Assembly: GCA_023853785.1 (NCBI GenBank)
Contig: JAJIRX010000598.1
Span: 62,001-126,000, forward strand
Reading direction: 5' to 3'
DNA from: Psilocybe azurescens
Taxonomy: Eukaryota > Basidiomycota > Agaricomycetes > Agaricales > Agrocybaceae
DNA length: 64,000 nucleotides
The notes beneath the pieces were generated by a model. The model did not search any database. It was not told where the DNA came from and worked only from the letters and a program-made list of their open reading frames with translations. Shown here in pieces: positions 48,171 through 60,829 of this stretch. The position numbers and the translations under genes are program-made. Numbering within the stretch: position 1 is the first letter of the stretch; the number at the start of each line of letters is the position of its first letter.

Positions 48171-49285
48171 CGCGTTTGTGGAGGCTTGGCACTTCCCGTC
48201 TAGAGAGCCAAGCCCTTTTGGTTCTGCTCCATCGCCAATTACCAGCTCCCGGCGATTACAATTAGACACCTGGACACCAGTATTATGTACATGCATCGCG
48301 AAACTTTATGTTCTTTCTCACTGCATCTCCGAGTGCAGATTTGGCAAGGGCGTAACATGGAAATTGGCATGCACATGAAAAGCACAAGCGAACTAAAAAT
48401 AGCTTGCCAAGGATCCTCTAAATGAAGTTATAAACATTGGAAGCAATATGGACGCAAAATGGACACGCTTCACAGTCTGGTCCTCGCTTGCGGTTATATT
48501 CGTACCGTTTTGTAGTACACCCTTGGATTAAGATGCGTACCAGGGAATTCTAGTCATTGGTCGAAGAACGGGGATGTGTCTTGACATAGACGGTTACAGA
48601 GCTTCCTCTGCGTACACGTTAACTAGGTTAGTTAATGAGAGACCGCGTACACATGTTCCGAAGGTGTGTAAGATGCGGGAGTCACTAACGTTCAAAGTAC
48701 AGTCATAGTATTAGTTCATGCATATGTATAACTTACACCCCGTCCATCGGGTGCTGACATCAGAGGCTCGGTGATCGGTCCACTCCAGCCAAGATATACA
48801 TCTCTAGTAAATTTAGTCTTCTTCATCCAGGCCACGCACACTCCATGCCACTTGAATCAGAAAGTGGTTCTGTTACCTTTCTCATCCTCAGCGAAGCACT
48901 CAGTTAGATAGCCACATGATATTCGACGTTCAAACTATCAAAGTTCAGTATATATGTAGTTTGGGATCACTGGTTACCCAAGTGGCTATGTTTGTGAATA
49001 CCAGACGCAGTTTTTATATATAAGTATTTTAAATTGTCTCCAATCCAATTTTATTATTTGTAAAGTTTATTTTCAACGTATGATTATGAGCCTCAGCATT
49101 CAAACCTACATATATACCCCCGGTATTCATTTCGCTATCATTAACAACCTCAATTGTATTCTTTACTAACAAGCTATACCGGTATTGAATTCCTACAGAA
49201 AAAGGAGATCTGTAGGCTTATTCCAGCAGTTTCATTATCTATAGAGATCACTTACACAGTACCCTTCCGATAGCAATTACGCAGT
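48171..49285. other. Spacer between the duplicated peptide genes
   Basis: Upstream region of copy 1 and 3' flank of copy 2, largely part of the duplicated units. The stretch near 48700-49080 is unique and AT-rich, with no supported gene. Confidence 0.5.
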
Positions 49286-49714
49286 TCAGCAAACAGCACC
49301 GGGAGGAAGGCGAACACATCTAAAAGATCAATACAGTATTAGCTAAACTGGTGTAAAATATTGTACGATGGACTAGTTCTTACTTTGGAAACGGGATCGC
49401 TCGACAGCATTGGAGACCATAGTTGCCTGACAAGCACAGAATGTCAGAAAAGAAGCGCTCGGCCGGAGGGACTATTTGGTACAATCCTGTGGAAAAAATC
49501 AAATTAAAAGTTAATTTTGTATAATGTCTATAGCCTGTACTTACAGAATTACTAGCGCCTGAAGAGAAGGGTAGTGAGAAACATGAGGACTCGCAATGAT
49601 ATTGGAGAACTATGGGAACATACACTGAGCTCCGGGGCCGCCTCCTGGAATAGCTATCACAGCCGAGCCGGAAACCAGCATAACGAGCACGGAAAGGCTG
49701 AACAATTTAAACAT
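49286..49714 (-). CDS. Secreted six-cysteine knottin-like peptide, copy 2
   Basis: Paralogue of the gene at 47657-48094 with identical exon sizes (49624-49714, 49545-49558, 49483-49486, 49384-49426, 49286-49319). It encodes 61 residues: a signal peptide (MFKLFSLSVLVMLVSGSAVIA), IPGGGPGAQ, then the same C-x5-C-x5-C-C-x7-C-x8-C core. About two-thirds of core residues between cysteines differ or are conservatively changed in the first loop, while RA(V/I)PF and LPPG are kept. The micro-exon is again GATT, and the split Cys codons read T|GC here against T|GT in copy 1, so the reading is kept though the bases differ. This indicates selection on the protein. Function is unknown. Confidence 0.8.
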
Positions 49715-49778
49715 AACAGAGTAAGTGTGTGAGGGGTTTTATGCAATTAAGATTGTCCAAAGGAAAGCTTGAGACCAG

Positions 49779-49787
49779 CCTTTTATG
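49779..49787 (-). promoter_or_regulatory. TATA-like box of peptide copy 2
   Basis: CATAAAAGG on the minus strand, about 65 bases upstream of the ATG at 49714, at the position matching the TATA box of copy 1. Confidence 0.5.
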
Positions 49788-50751
49788 CAAGATTGTGAAG
49801 CGTCGGCACTTTCCGTCTGAAAAGTCAGGTCCTTTTAGACATTGCTCCGTAGCAAAATAAGTACCCCCGTCCATTGCAACAAGACGTAGGACAGCTGTAC
49901 ATCAGAATTACATACAAACTTAACGACATTATCTGCACATCCCACTGCATCTCCGGGTGCCAGCTTGACGAGGACCTGTCTTGGAAGGTGGCATGAGTTT
50001 GAAGAATGCAGGTACGAAAATCAAAATAGCTTGCCAAGAACTTTTTAAATGAACATGTGGACGCACAGAGGATACGTATCACTATTTCCATCGCCGTTGA
50101 GACGGAGCGAGCGGGGCCCAAGCCTCATTTGTGGTCATGTTCATTTTGTTCTGTAGTGCATCCCTGGATGAAGAATATCCATTCTCCGAGCACGGGAATG
50201 TGTGCAGCCATAGATGCTCTTCCGCTTCGGACATGTTGACTAGATTGGTCACTTGCACAATACACAACAGCCCCTCTGAAAGGAAATTTTAATGACGTTG
50301 AAGACCTCCAAGTACTATACTATGTAGGAAGTTCGAATAACATTGAAATGCACATTGTACTAGTAAGCTCTGGCCCACCTGGGCCGAGCTGTCCGAGCAT
50401 GGATTAGATTAGATACTTCTTATCAGCGGCTGTCCACGGTTTATGTACCAGTGGGCTTTCGTAGTTCAGAATAACAACGCACCTTGCCCGCAATGCTATA
50501 CTGCGTGGCTGCTCGACGAACATTCCGCGATTTTCTAGACACGAGCTTCTGGGGTAGGCTAGATAGGCCTACTCCAACGTGATCATAATCCATTCAAGAG
50601 TTCAACGCTTAAGGTCGGAATAGGCATAATTAAATGCGTAAGACATAAATTGAATATCAGGAGCACTCCAAAGCAGCTCGACTAAGTGTTAACATTACGT
50701 GTCCAGTGGAATTATCGAAAACAATGCTCTTGTTCGGACTACATGACATCT
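49788..50751. other. Intergenic region
   Basis: Promoter side of peptide copy 2 (duplicated to about 50250), then unique spacer to the P450 stop. Confidence 0.45.
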
Positions 50752-52692
50752 TCACTCAGTGACCTTTCTGAATTTCATGAAGCAGGGCTCTCCCAAAGGA
50801 CGTGCCTGTATCACAGAAAGTTTAGGTCATTACTCTTCTCATTGATTGGTAGAAAGACACCGACCTGTTGGATATCATTTCTGTTGGGAGTTGGAAGTGC
50901 CTTCGGGTACCTTCCAGAGCTGTCAACTAGATCATACTCGTATCCAACGAGTATCAGTGCTAAGATAAGCTTGATTTCCAGCTTCGCCACCTTCATCCCG
51001 GCGCAAGGATGGCGACCTGAGAGAGTTCGAGGAAATAGAAGTCAATAAGTTGAATATGGGAAGATATTATAGATACTTACCAACGCCCCATCCTATGTAG
51101 GCAAATGTTTCCTTGCGATCTTCTTCTCTGCCTTCGAGGAATCTAGATGGATCGAATTCCAAAGGGTTTTTGTAAATTTCTGGGTTCAAATGAGCATCAC
51201 CAAGTTGATAGGTCATGAATTCTCCCCGTTTGACGGTAACTCCCTCAACAGTCAAGTCTTTGTGCATATTTCTCCTGAGAGCGGAACCGGTCGTGGTGAT
51301 TCTAAGCGTTTCGCGAACAACAAGATCCAAAGTAGGAAGCTCATCTTCCCATGCACTTAGGGGGATAGTTGCCAGGCGCTTATGAAGGGGCTCGGACGAG
51401 ACCGTGTTTGTATGGTTTGCAACCAAAGACTTCAGTTCATCGACTACTTTCTTCTTCCACATTGGACTCGAGCCCAAGAAGAGTAGGGTCCAGCAAGCTT
51501 TACGCGTCAAGAACCATCAGAAAAGACTGTATACAACGAACAGAGTCACCCACAGTTAACCCCAGTGTTAATTACACCTGCGAAGATAATTCCCATCATA
51601 GTCTATCATAGTAAGGATGAGAAACTCAAGCAGATCTGTGATTTGAATACATTTTTACCCCAATGATAGTCTCGTTAGAGTCTCCTTGGGCGACCAATAG
51701 ATCAATTGGGTCGGTGGAAGGGACGGTGGCATTGCGACGAAGCTCTACAAAAGAGTTGAACAGATTATAAAGGGCGACTGTTGACCTTTCCTTGGCTCGC
51801 TTGGAGGGACCTGGGAACCAGGGAAGGAGGAGCGATACGGGTGTTGCACTTTTCTCGAGGGCCCAGTAATGCTTCGCCAGATCGTCCATTGCCTTCCTAT
51901 CCTCAGCTAGTTCCCTACAGCTTGCCATTCTGATGGTCATTTGAAAGACAAGCTAATATCCGGCGTAGAGGGGAACTCAGCAATATACCCGAATCATGCA
52001 CCCCGAGATGAACCTGCTTACATCGTAAACTTCCTTGAACGGGTTTATTTTTCCTTCAGCTCCCCATTCCGTCATTCGAAGATGCATGTCATCAAGAAGG
52101 ATAGGCAATGCTAATATTTTAGTGTTTGATTAGTAGATGCACAGTGGAGAGGAGGTAAGCTCACTGTCGGTAATTCTGTCTTTCCTGATCAACGATAGGA
52201 GTCGCTTTATAAAGCCCTCGTCAACATCTTCAGCAGTAACATTCGCGTCTTTGATATCAGGAGCACCGCCCATGAGGATTTTGTAGCCTTCATTCATGTT
52301 GAGACCCGGTTCGTTGAAAAAACTTTGCGAGATTGTTCTCCCGCGACAGAGATGACTCGATGCTGATGCAAAGATATTGTGAACGGAAGTCACAGAAATA
52401 GAACGCTAGACGCACCTGGAGTACCCTGAAACGGAACGTCTTCCCACTACTGTTCTTGAATTGCTCCCTGATAAAATCGTAACGTCTGGTAAAAAATGCC
52501 CACACGGAAAGAATTGGTATTCCTCCCAGATCATACACCTTTCCATCGTAGCTAGGGCGTAATAACAATACAGAGAAGAGAACGATAGAGAGGGCAGCTA
52601 TGGAAGCGGAGACTCGCACATCACTAGACCACGCAGACGGTTTAATCAGAAACTGAGCGAGGGGGACTGAAGCTGGCTGAAGCTGCAGCCAT
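50752..52692 (-). CDS. Cytochrome P450 monooxygenase
   Basis: ER-anchored haem monooxygenase. An N-terminal helix (SIAALSIVLFSVLLL) is followed by DLGGIPILSVWAFFTRRYDF, FNEPGLNMNEGYKILMG, an I-helix with FAGVINTG, the K-helix E-x-x-R in VVRETLRI, and the haem loop FAYIGWGVGRHPCAG with its cysteine, split by an intron. After the last intron the protein ends ARPLGEPCFMKFRKVTE, stop at 50752. The frame breaks in an A6 run at 52317-52322 (plus strand), where one more base would link RKVF to FNEPGLN. At the 5' end the ATG at 52692 (MAAASASFSP) and the downstream frame (LAQFLIKPSAWSSDVRVSAS) disagree by one base at the five-G run 52661-52665, here as if a base were extra. A basidiomycete secondary-metabolism or detoxification P450 is likely; the CYP family is not assigned. 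Confidence 0.88.
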
Positions 52693-55600
52693 GGAGGGTC
52701 GATGGGAAACAGATAACGCTCTACAAGTTCCCATACTTATAGGGACGAGCGCATCGTATGATCTCATGATATTTCCGGAACTTTGTGCCTCGGTCAACTT
52801 TGTCATTTACAACTACCAAGACAGTGCCGTGAGCATAGGTTGTATGCTGACCTGGTGCAGCATCCATTCTCATGAGAAGACATCTTCAATGAGACCACAA
52901 GTGAGCACGGGAACGAGGAATGTCAGGATATCCCGGCGCAGTTGCCCGAGAATCCAGTGTATGTAATACCACAGTGTCATCGGCTTTGGATGTTAGATGT
53001 AATTATAGCGCAAACCTTTTGCGACTAGTAGTCGATCTCTCATTCTTGTTCCGGGTGAGTATTCCAAAACCTTCCCGGACATTTGCGTACCGTTCTCATG
53101 AGGACCTCGAGCCCTCCGCGAAGATTCTGGGCGTAGGTGTTAGCGTATTGCTGCAGCTTGGTATCTGTCCAGATCTTCTTAGCGTGATTCACAATTTCCT
53201 ATATGCGTGAGCTGTTCGCAGCGGATCTTTGAAGGAAGATATGCGGCTGAGAGAGACTCGGAGCTAGGAAATATACGAGCCAGGAGACTGCTCGATGTGA
53301 TGCTATTGTTGTATTTTCAAGTTGCTGGACCGGCAATCACTATCACCTCATGGTATAATTAAAGCGGGATAAAGAATTGATTGAGTCGATTTACAACTCA
53401 TCGTAGACAGCAAATAGGCTGTTATTCGTGAACCAAATGCTTGTACTGCATGTAGCAGGGTTCTCTGAGAGGTTGTACCTAGCATTAGCTGTAAGACGCT
53501 GATGAAGAAACGACAGAATAGCAGAACTTCTAACCAGCTGTGGAACACTCTTACCACGTTCAGAATACGAGCGCGTATAAGCCCAAAAAGACCATCGTGA
53601 GCAAGAATTTAATCACTAGTTTCGCATTTCTTATCCTACCGCAGAAGTGGCTGCCCGACGTATTAGGAATTGCTCGGGAGAGATTATAACAAGCTTTTGG
53701 CTAATAATCGTAAGCGTCAAGAGGACGAGGACGATGTGTCATGACATACATCGTTAACTTCCGTGTAAAGACTGATCGTTCCCTCACTTCACGAATCAAG
53801 CAAGCATAGGCGTGCATCACGCAGCAGAGCAGAAATTACTGGGAAGTAATCAACAGAGAACATGGCATCCGGATAATTGACTGTTAAGTGACTCACATTC
53901 ACTTATTCCATCCTGTCGGACCAGAGATTAGAAATGGTGCTTCCACGAAAGAATGAGATTCTTGGACTTTATCGATGAACTCAGATCGGATCTCTAAGCT
54001 CTGATGAGCTTCCAATGAGGATTCATATCTCCTTGCGTGATTGGTCTCCCCTTGAAGCAAGTCCTCATTCCGTTGTCGCTTTTCATGACACTGAATTATG
54101 ACATTCGTGGACCGTTCTGTGGCCTGTTATCACATGAGAAGTAGGTGTGTCGTAATTCGAAAGCTGTCAGTGTTTAAGGAATTCCGAAATCGGAGGTTGA
54201 AAGTTTGGTACGCGAGCATATTGAACGAGCGTCGAGTCCGTGCAAAGGTACAAAGCACAAAAGAAAGTTTGCTCGAAACACTGAATGACGGCGATAGAAA
54301 TTTTGGATGTCCGACATTCGCCAAAGCCACGTCCACCGGAAAACCAACCTTCGTTGTAACCGACTTGAACTTGAATTGAACGTTGGGTTTGGACGCTGAA
54401 CGTTGAACGTTGAACGCTCAACGTTTGAACTCTTTGCTCGTTCGACTGTATTTCTCGGATCATTTTCTCTCGTCGCTGTTCTCGCCATTGTTCTTAACGA
54501 ATCAAAGCTCAAATTCAAAGCTTGTGCTTTGTAATGAAGGTGTGTATCGGGTCCAACACTTCAACTTGACACCACGCGTCTCTACTTGATAGTTCTCTCC
54601 TTAGGCATCTGCTGGAAGTTGCATCCGACGACCTAATATATAGACAGGGGCTACTGCCTTCTTCAACAACATCTTGCGCAGAGTTTTCTTTCTAGGTCCC
54701 AGTCTCCTATGCGTATGTGAAGTCGTCCCACTGAAAGGAGACAATAGCTTGGAGCGTAATCTTGCTAGCCGATTCTGCGTGAAAGTTGACTCTCTGCGAC
54801 TATCTGTTATGCATACGATGGACCAGTGAATTGGCACATCTTACGCTGCGACATTCAGCAGATCACCTGTCGCCTACCCCAGGTTCTCAGCTATATTCGT
54901 GCACCCCAGACCAATCCCATATAAGATGACCGGTTTCGAGCCGTAGGAGCGTGTAGCGCTCATCTCGACGGCTTTGATGTCATGTCGATATCTGTAGAAG
55001 CATTTATAGATAAAAGGCCAGGTCCTTTCGATTGCAAAGTTAAGGACTTTTGAATTTCTCGGGAACTTTTGGCTTTACTTATCTATAGCCAACAAACAAC
55101 TGCATCATTTGATGGTGATGGGTTCAAGTCTATGGTTAAGGCTTGCTCCAAGTATGTAATCTTGTTCTAGAAAAAGAACACGACGGTTGATCTTCGGGTG
55201 CTAGCTACTACATATGGAAAGCTAAAAGGGAAATGGCGGCCTTCGACAGTCCATCAGCGCAAATGTCCTTTTCCATGTTACTTTACTGACGGCGACGTAT
55301 AAATTCTTGCACAACTTGATGATCTTATTACGCCTGTCTTTCCAATATCTTCAATGAATGGTTCTCTCCCCGCTGTGCGCAATGTGCATGAGAACGACTG
55401 CCATTGCGCCATAGTTCACCCAATTAAATGATTCAGGTCGCTGCCGATCTGTCGAGCTGCCTTGATGGTCCATGAGTAGCAGTCATCCCTTGCATACCCA
55501 AGATGAGCATTGATATGCCAGGCAACTGTCTAGGTTTATTGAACGCACTCCGGCACTTATGTCAACAATTTGGCCAAGTGAGGCGTTGGCAACATATGAA

Positions 55601-56625
55601 TACAATATAAAACATCTCCTTGGTCTGATGCGTTTTCAGTGGCGATTAACTAACAAAAATAGAATACCTCATATGCCTTGATTCCCCAAACCGATCCCTT
55701 GTTTACTCCTCGCTCTTTAAAACTTTCCGACGTTCAATACAGCGTCATGTGGGGTGACATTTTCTGTACATGTGCCGGGATTTTCTCTGGGCGGGAACAT
55801 TGCTGACCAAAGGACCTATTTGTGCTATACTTGTCGGAGGGTGTTCTATTGATAGGTGCACCAGACCCACGCTGCGCTATCAGCTATGAAATCTGCTCAC
55901 ATAAGGAAACACCGCTTACTCCTACGCTGTCATCGTTCCACATCTTGAAAGGGTGATAATCAAAATCTACGGAAGGTTAAAGCCCCTTTGAACTCAGATG
56001 GCGAAGAGGCGGTGCACAGCAATTTTAGCGAAGTCCTGAATATACACTGTAGTGAAAACCCAAAAAAACTAGAAAAAATGACAAGAAAATCTTGTTATCC
56101 GTGATCTCGCGTCATGATCCAAAACAAGACTAGAAGGCTTCTCAAGAACTTCCAATTCACTTTTTGTGGTGTGAGCCTCGTTCCAGGCCTCGTGGTATCT
56201 CATTGCACGTGGCATATGTAATTCGGAACTGGGGCGATCTCAAAAGACAGGGCTACGTGAGAATTTGTACGAGTGCCTTGATGATGTTCTGTCAATCAAG
56301 TAGTATGTATGTAAGATCCATTTCCTCTTCCTTTCTGTCATCAGTGTACTCAAGACCAAGGGCCGTGAAAAGCCTCTTAATCTTTTGTAGCGCTTAGAGA
56401 CGTAAAGAGAGGCTTTAAGGTGAGCAAACAATCAAAATATATCTCATAACAACAATACTAATCAAATGACGGATAACCCGCTTTTTTTTTCTGAAACAGT
56501 TCCTATTTTCTAGAGCCCACCTTGATACCCCTTTTCTCCCTATTTTTTTTTATTTACCATTCTGTTGCTTCCTCGAGACTATCTGGAAGGAGTGATTTTT
56601 CCTCCTCGAGAACCCCTTTTCCTTC
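52693..56625. other. Long intergenic region
   Basis: About 3.9 kb without a supported gene. It includes the P450 promoter (a CCTATAAGTA box near 52735 on the minus strand), a short GAACGTT/GAACGCT repeat at about 54385-54425, and scattered short frames without motifs. Confidence 0.45.
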
Positions 56626-59600
56626 ATGTCTGCCCAGACGGCTTCAAGTCAACCGTTCGCCATGTTCACCCGTGGCCTATCATCACGCAGTCGTGATAAG
56701 AAAGCGACAAGTAATGACGAAGACTGGTACATCCCCTACAATGGTCCATACGAAGCCCCTAAGGAGCAGCCAAGGAGACAGAGGGCCACAGATAGCTGGG
56801 GGTTTCCGCTGGATGATTACGAAGAGGATGACAGCATGTTGGCCGATAGAGAGCTCCACCTGCGGTATGGCGGGCATAATGACTTCAACGCTCGCAGCAG
56901 CAGCGACCGGCCTGCGGAGGAGGAACGCAAAGGGCGGAGCAGGGATCGCACGTTCTCTCTCATCTCAGGGCGCACCACCTCATCTGGCGCAATGGACCCC
57001 AACCGCGCGAGTCTTACCATGAACCGACGGTCGACGGTATCAGGGAATCCGCCTCCCGTGCCATCCTATATTAATCTTGATGCTGGTATGGGCGGTGTTG
57101 GTGAATCTCCCGTACCCCACGTCCGCCAGGCAAAGGACACGAACCGGATCAGCCTCGCGAGTATTTTCAGCTTCGGTGCCTCCGGTCGCAAAGCAGCGCC
57201 GTCTCCCAATCTTTCCGCCGTTGGCCGTAAGTCTTCGACACGGTTGCTGAAACTGATGCCAGAAGGACCCTATGGCAGAATAGAATCCCCACCCCCAGTG
57301 CGGCGCGACAGCTCCTCGTCGCATTCTCGACGACCATCTGATGCCACCACCTCAACTACGGGGAGGCCCAGACGTCATCAGGCTGACCAAACGAGTTTGA
57401 TAGTGACAGATGAAGAGGATTATTATAATTCGTACTACGAGACGCTCTTAAGGCCAAGCGACGTTAATCTAAGCCACCCATACCAATCACGGTCGCCGAG
57501 CTCTTCAGGGGCCTCACACAGCTCTCCCGGTTCACAACAGAGAGAAACCGATACCCCATCACAGCAACATTCAACCTCGACCACCTCTGCGCACCCTTAT
57601 GCTTACGCTTTCCCTCGAACCGAGATAACTGAGCCCCACACGGCGCCACCCACACCCGCCCCACGCCTAATGCCTGCTCAAAGTTTAGCCAACCCGCCGC
57701 GGTTGACGTTTACGACGCCTCAACCCCGCGCCGGTCCAAGCAACTCTAACGGCGTTTACACCACTCTCTCCCCGCGGGCTGCTGCTGCAACCAAATCTCT
57801 GAAAAACTCCACTTCAACACCCGATTTCCGCACGCAGACGTTAGTGTTCGGCAAGACGACGACTATACCCAATAACGACTCGCCGACGTTCCAGTTCCGG
57901 CGAGGTATGGATCGGTGGCTGTCTGCAGAGACGTGGTGTGATGCGCTGCTGTTTCCCCGACCCAGGCTGAGAATCAAGCAGGAGCCGGTGGAGGGGCCTA
58001 TCAAAGTCAAAGAAAGCAGGGGGAGGATCGTGAGCCCCCGTTAACACCGACCGGCGAGGACGACTTGGAATCGCAGCAGCAGCAGCAGCAGCAGACGAAG
58101 CGAGAGCCTGGGATAGCATCTCGTGTGCTTGCCCATTCACGTTCGATGGTGGATCTGCACAAGGGGCACAGGAAGCCGGAGGACATTCAGCATGCGTATC
58201 CATCTAAATTGCAGCGGGATCCGCAGAGCTCGCGCACTGGAGCGCAGTCTTCACGGCCTCCCAGGCCAAAGAGTTTTGCCCAGGACGATCTGGCGTTGTT
58301 ACCCGTTCCATCATTGGCGCAGTACGTCTATTACTTTGAACTTTCCTTTTTTGGTATTTTTTCTCATCTTAACTTTGTTTGTTTTTAGCGTTCTACGTGA
58401 AGGCGAGCTGCTGGAGAGTCAAAGGCGCGAATGGCAACGTCAAGCTACGCATTCGTTTGGCAACAAACGTGCGCGAAGCATGTCGCGGTCTAGAGCAAAG
58501 TCGTTGACGCAGAAAGGCCGGCAAGGGAAGCACGCGCATCAATCCAGTATGGAGTATATTGCAGCTCGGGCGTGCTTGGGCACTCAAGATCTTACGCCAA
58601 TCATCACGCCGGCTGGGTTCATTACGAGCTTCAGTGAAAGTAATGCTACGACCACATTGTCAGGAAAATCATATTCCCATACCAACTCATTAGTCAAGAC
58701 GCTCACTAAATCATCGAAGGCCCATTCGCGAAGCCACTCTCGCAATGATTCCTGGGGCAAATCTGCGATGAAAATGGCCAAGTCGACCGTTATCTGCGGA
58801 TTCGATAACGCCTCATCTCTCAACGTTCCTAATGACAACAACAAAGGATCGGATCTGGAAGGGGCGTTAACGAGGAACGAGACGAAAGTGATCCGGCTTG
58901 CAGACCCTGCTCTATTGCCTATAGATCGCGGTCAGCCCACGCAACCTTATCAAAACCTAGCGCTGCGCAACACACCATCGCCCGCTTATTCTGGCATTTC
59001 TGATTCGAAAGTGGGGATCGCTCTCGGTACACCTCCTGAAGAAGAGTCCGAATATATGCCAAGCCACCCATACGCTCAAGGTGGCTTGTCCTTCAGTCAT
59101 GCTGCTAGTGCCGGCAGTTCGTCTGCGGACCATCCTCCTCGACATACTGACTTCGCTGGGCCGCATCCGTCCATCAACATGGGAGTCAAGGTTCCTCCCA
59201 TCTCGGAGATCATCGCGAGGCACAAGCTGCCGCCACACATGGTTCTCCACCCATACGCTCAGAGGGACAGCTATCTCGATGCCAGTGGGCTTGTTGGGCA
59301 GTTCCGATCAGAGGACAATACTCCTCATGGATCGAAGATGTGGGCGCAGCTGTCTCCTGGCGTCGTTCGGGAGATTCTTCCCCGCGATCTACAATACTCG
59401 CCGTTTTCTCCAGACCATGGCAGTCGCTTACCTCACACTCCCGATCGTCAGACAATCAACATCAACGATACTATTGGAGTGGGAGAGACACTGGTGAATG
59501 CTGCTCGCTTCCGTGCAAGCGATGTTAAAGGAATATTTGCAAGCGTAGGCGATGATAAAGGAACACTTGCTAGCGGTAAGAGTCGTGACCTCTCGCCGAA

Positions 59601-60829
59601 GCAACAGCACCAGCAGCCGCCACATATGCAGATATCGCAACCCACCTGGGCCAAGGAGGAGGAAGACGATCATTTGGCAGAACTCAACACCATCAGTCGT
59701 CGAAACGGCATCCAATTTGAAATGTCGCAAACCGGAGAAGAGGGAGATATGCAGATCCTCCGCATCCCCTCGTTCGATCGCACGCAATCGGCTTCCTCTG
59801 GCAACACGTCGGCAACATCTTCGCCACGTACTTTACCTCAGCCCCTAGGCAGCCCTAACGATCTTGAGAACTTCCAGGACCTCTTCTACAGGCCGTCTGG
59901 TCCCGGTGTGGGCCGAACTCCTAACGAGGCGGCGTTACCAGAAACACCCTCTCCACCTAATCGTGGATCAATGCCCTGGGATATGAACATGCCCAACCGT
60001 CGTACCGGCAGCAGCTTGACCAGCCTAGCTCGCAAACTGAGTGAAGAGTTCGAGATGCTATCTCATGAAAGAGAACGATCTAACAGTCAATACTCTCAAT
60101 CACCGCCATCCTCGCAGAGACCGAGCAGGATGGCCAGACAACCGACTGATGGAAGTCTGCAATTTGTGTTTGAAGAGCTGGGTGTCTCGGGATCGCCGCC
60201 CAATGAGAGTAATGATCCTATCCACGCCTTTCGCGCATCGGGGGCTCTTCCAGAAGATGTTCAGTCTGATTCACGAGCTTCGTCGTTCATCGAGAACACC
60301 GAGGATGACGACGATCCGACTGGTAAGGATGAAGTTTTTGTTTGCCTGTCACAACTGATTCTCTTTTTCTCCCGATCATTTAGCAAGATTTCGTATGGGC
60401 GTGGTGGAATCGGTCGCAACGCCCCCTGCTGTCTCAAACCATCATATTTCTTTCGATGGCCAGATGGCATTTGTGCATGACGATGAAGTGCAGCGACAAG
60501 AAATTGACACAGCAGGCTCTTCTGGACGTATACTCTCCTCTCTTATGCCCCCAACGGAAGCTACTCGCAGCAGCTACATGACCGCATCGACCATCTCGAG
60601 GATGTCGGGCCTATCAGATTTCCCTACCCCGCCCAAGGACGAATACGTTACCCCCAAACACATGTCTATTCTCAGTTCTTACTTTGACGAGGCTTTGACG
60701 CAGAGCGAGTCTCGCTCGGAGCCTCTGCCCACTCTGCCAATGTTCCTCCAGGAAGATCGCGTGACATTTGGCGGCAACCAGGATGCCAAAGATGTCGCTC
60801 AAACACTTTCATCCAATCTCTCTTCCTAA
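56626..60829 (+). CDS. Large Ser/Pro-rich, probably disordered protein
   Basis: About 1,300 residues in three exons (introns about 58322-58388 and 60325-60383). It starts MSAQTASSQPFAMFTRGLSS, with an acidic/aromatic block (DEDWYIPYNGPYEAP, WGFPLDDYEEDD), then long Ser/Pro/Arg-rich sequence, a Q7 tract from CAG repeats, and a more ordered middle (VPPISEIIARHKLPPHMVLH, WAQLSPGVVREILPRDLQYS). The motif HPYA or HPYQ recurs four times. The C terminus reads MSILSSYFDEAL and ends at 60827-60829. The frame shifts in the G5 run at 58019-58023: the first part ends ESRGR and the next begins EDREPPLTPTGEDDLESQ; one extra G joins them. Many RRxS-like sites suggest phospho-regulation, which is inference. 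I recognise no family and no catalytic domain. Conserved in basidiomycetes or not cannot be told here. Confidence 0.8.
58074..58094 (+). repeat. (CAG)7 coding microsatellite
   Basis: Seven perfect CAG codons encode Gln7 within the Ser/Pro-rich protein; likely length-polymorphic. Confidence 0.9.

Larger units (their letters stand above)
47480..50250. repeat. Tandem segmental duplication, two units about 1.6 kb apart
   Basis: Units of about 1.1 kb (47480-48640 and 49100-50250) share sequence through the 3' flank (ATTCTTTACTAAC at 47534 and 49158), the whole peptide gene with introns, the promoter (CCAGCC...TTTTAT/TTTATA) and upstream blocks such as CACTGCATCTCCG. The offset stays near 1610-1625 along the unit. 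Exons are more alike than introns and flanks. Confidence 0.85.
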
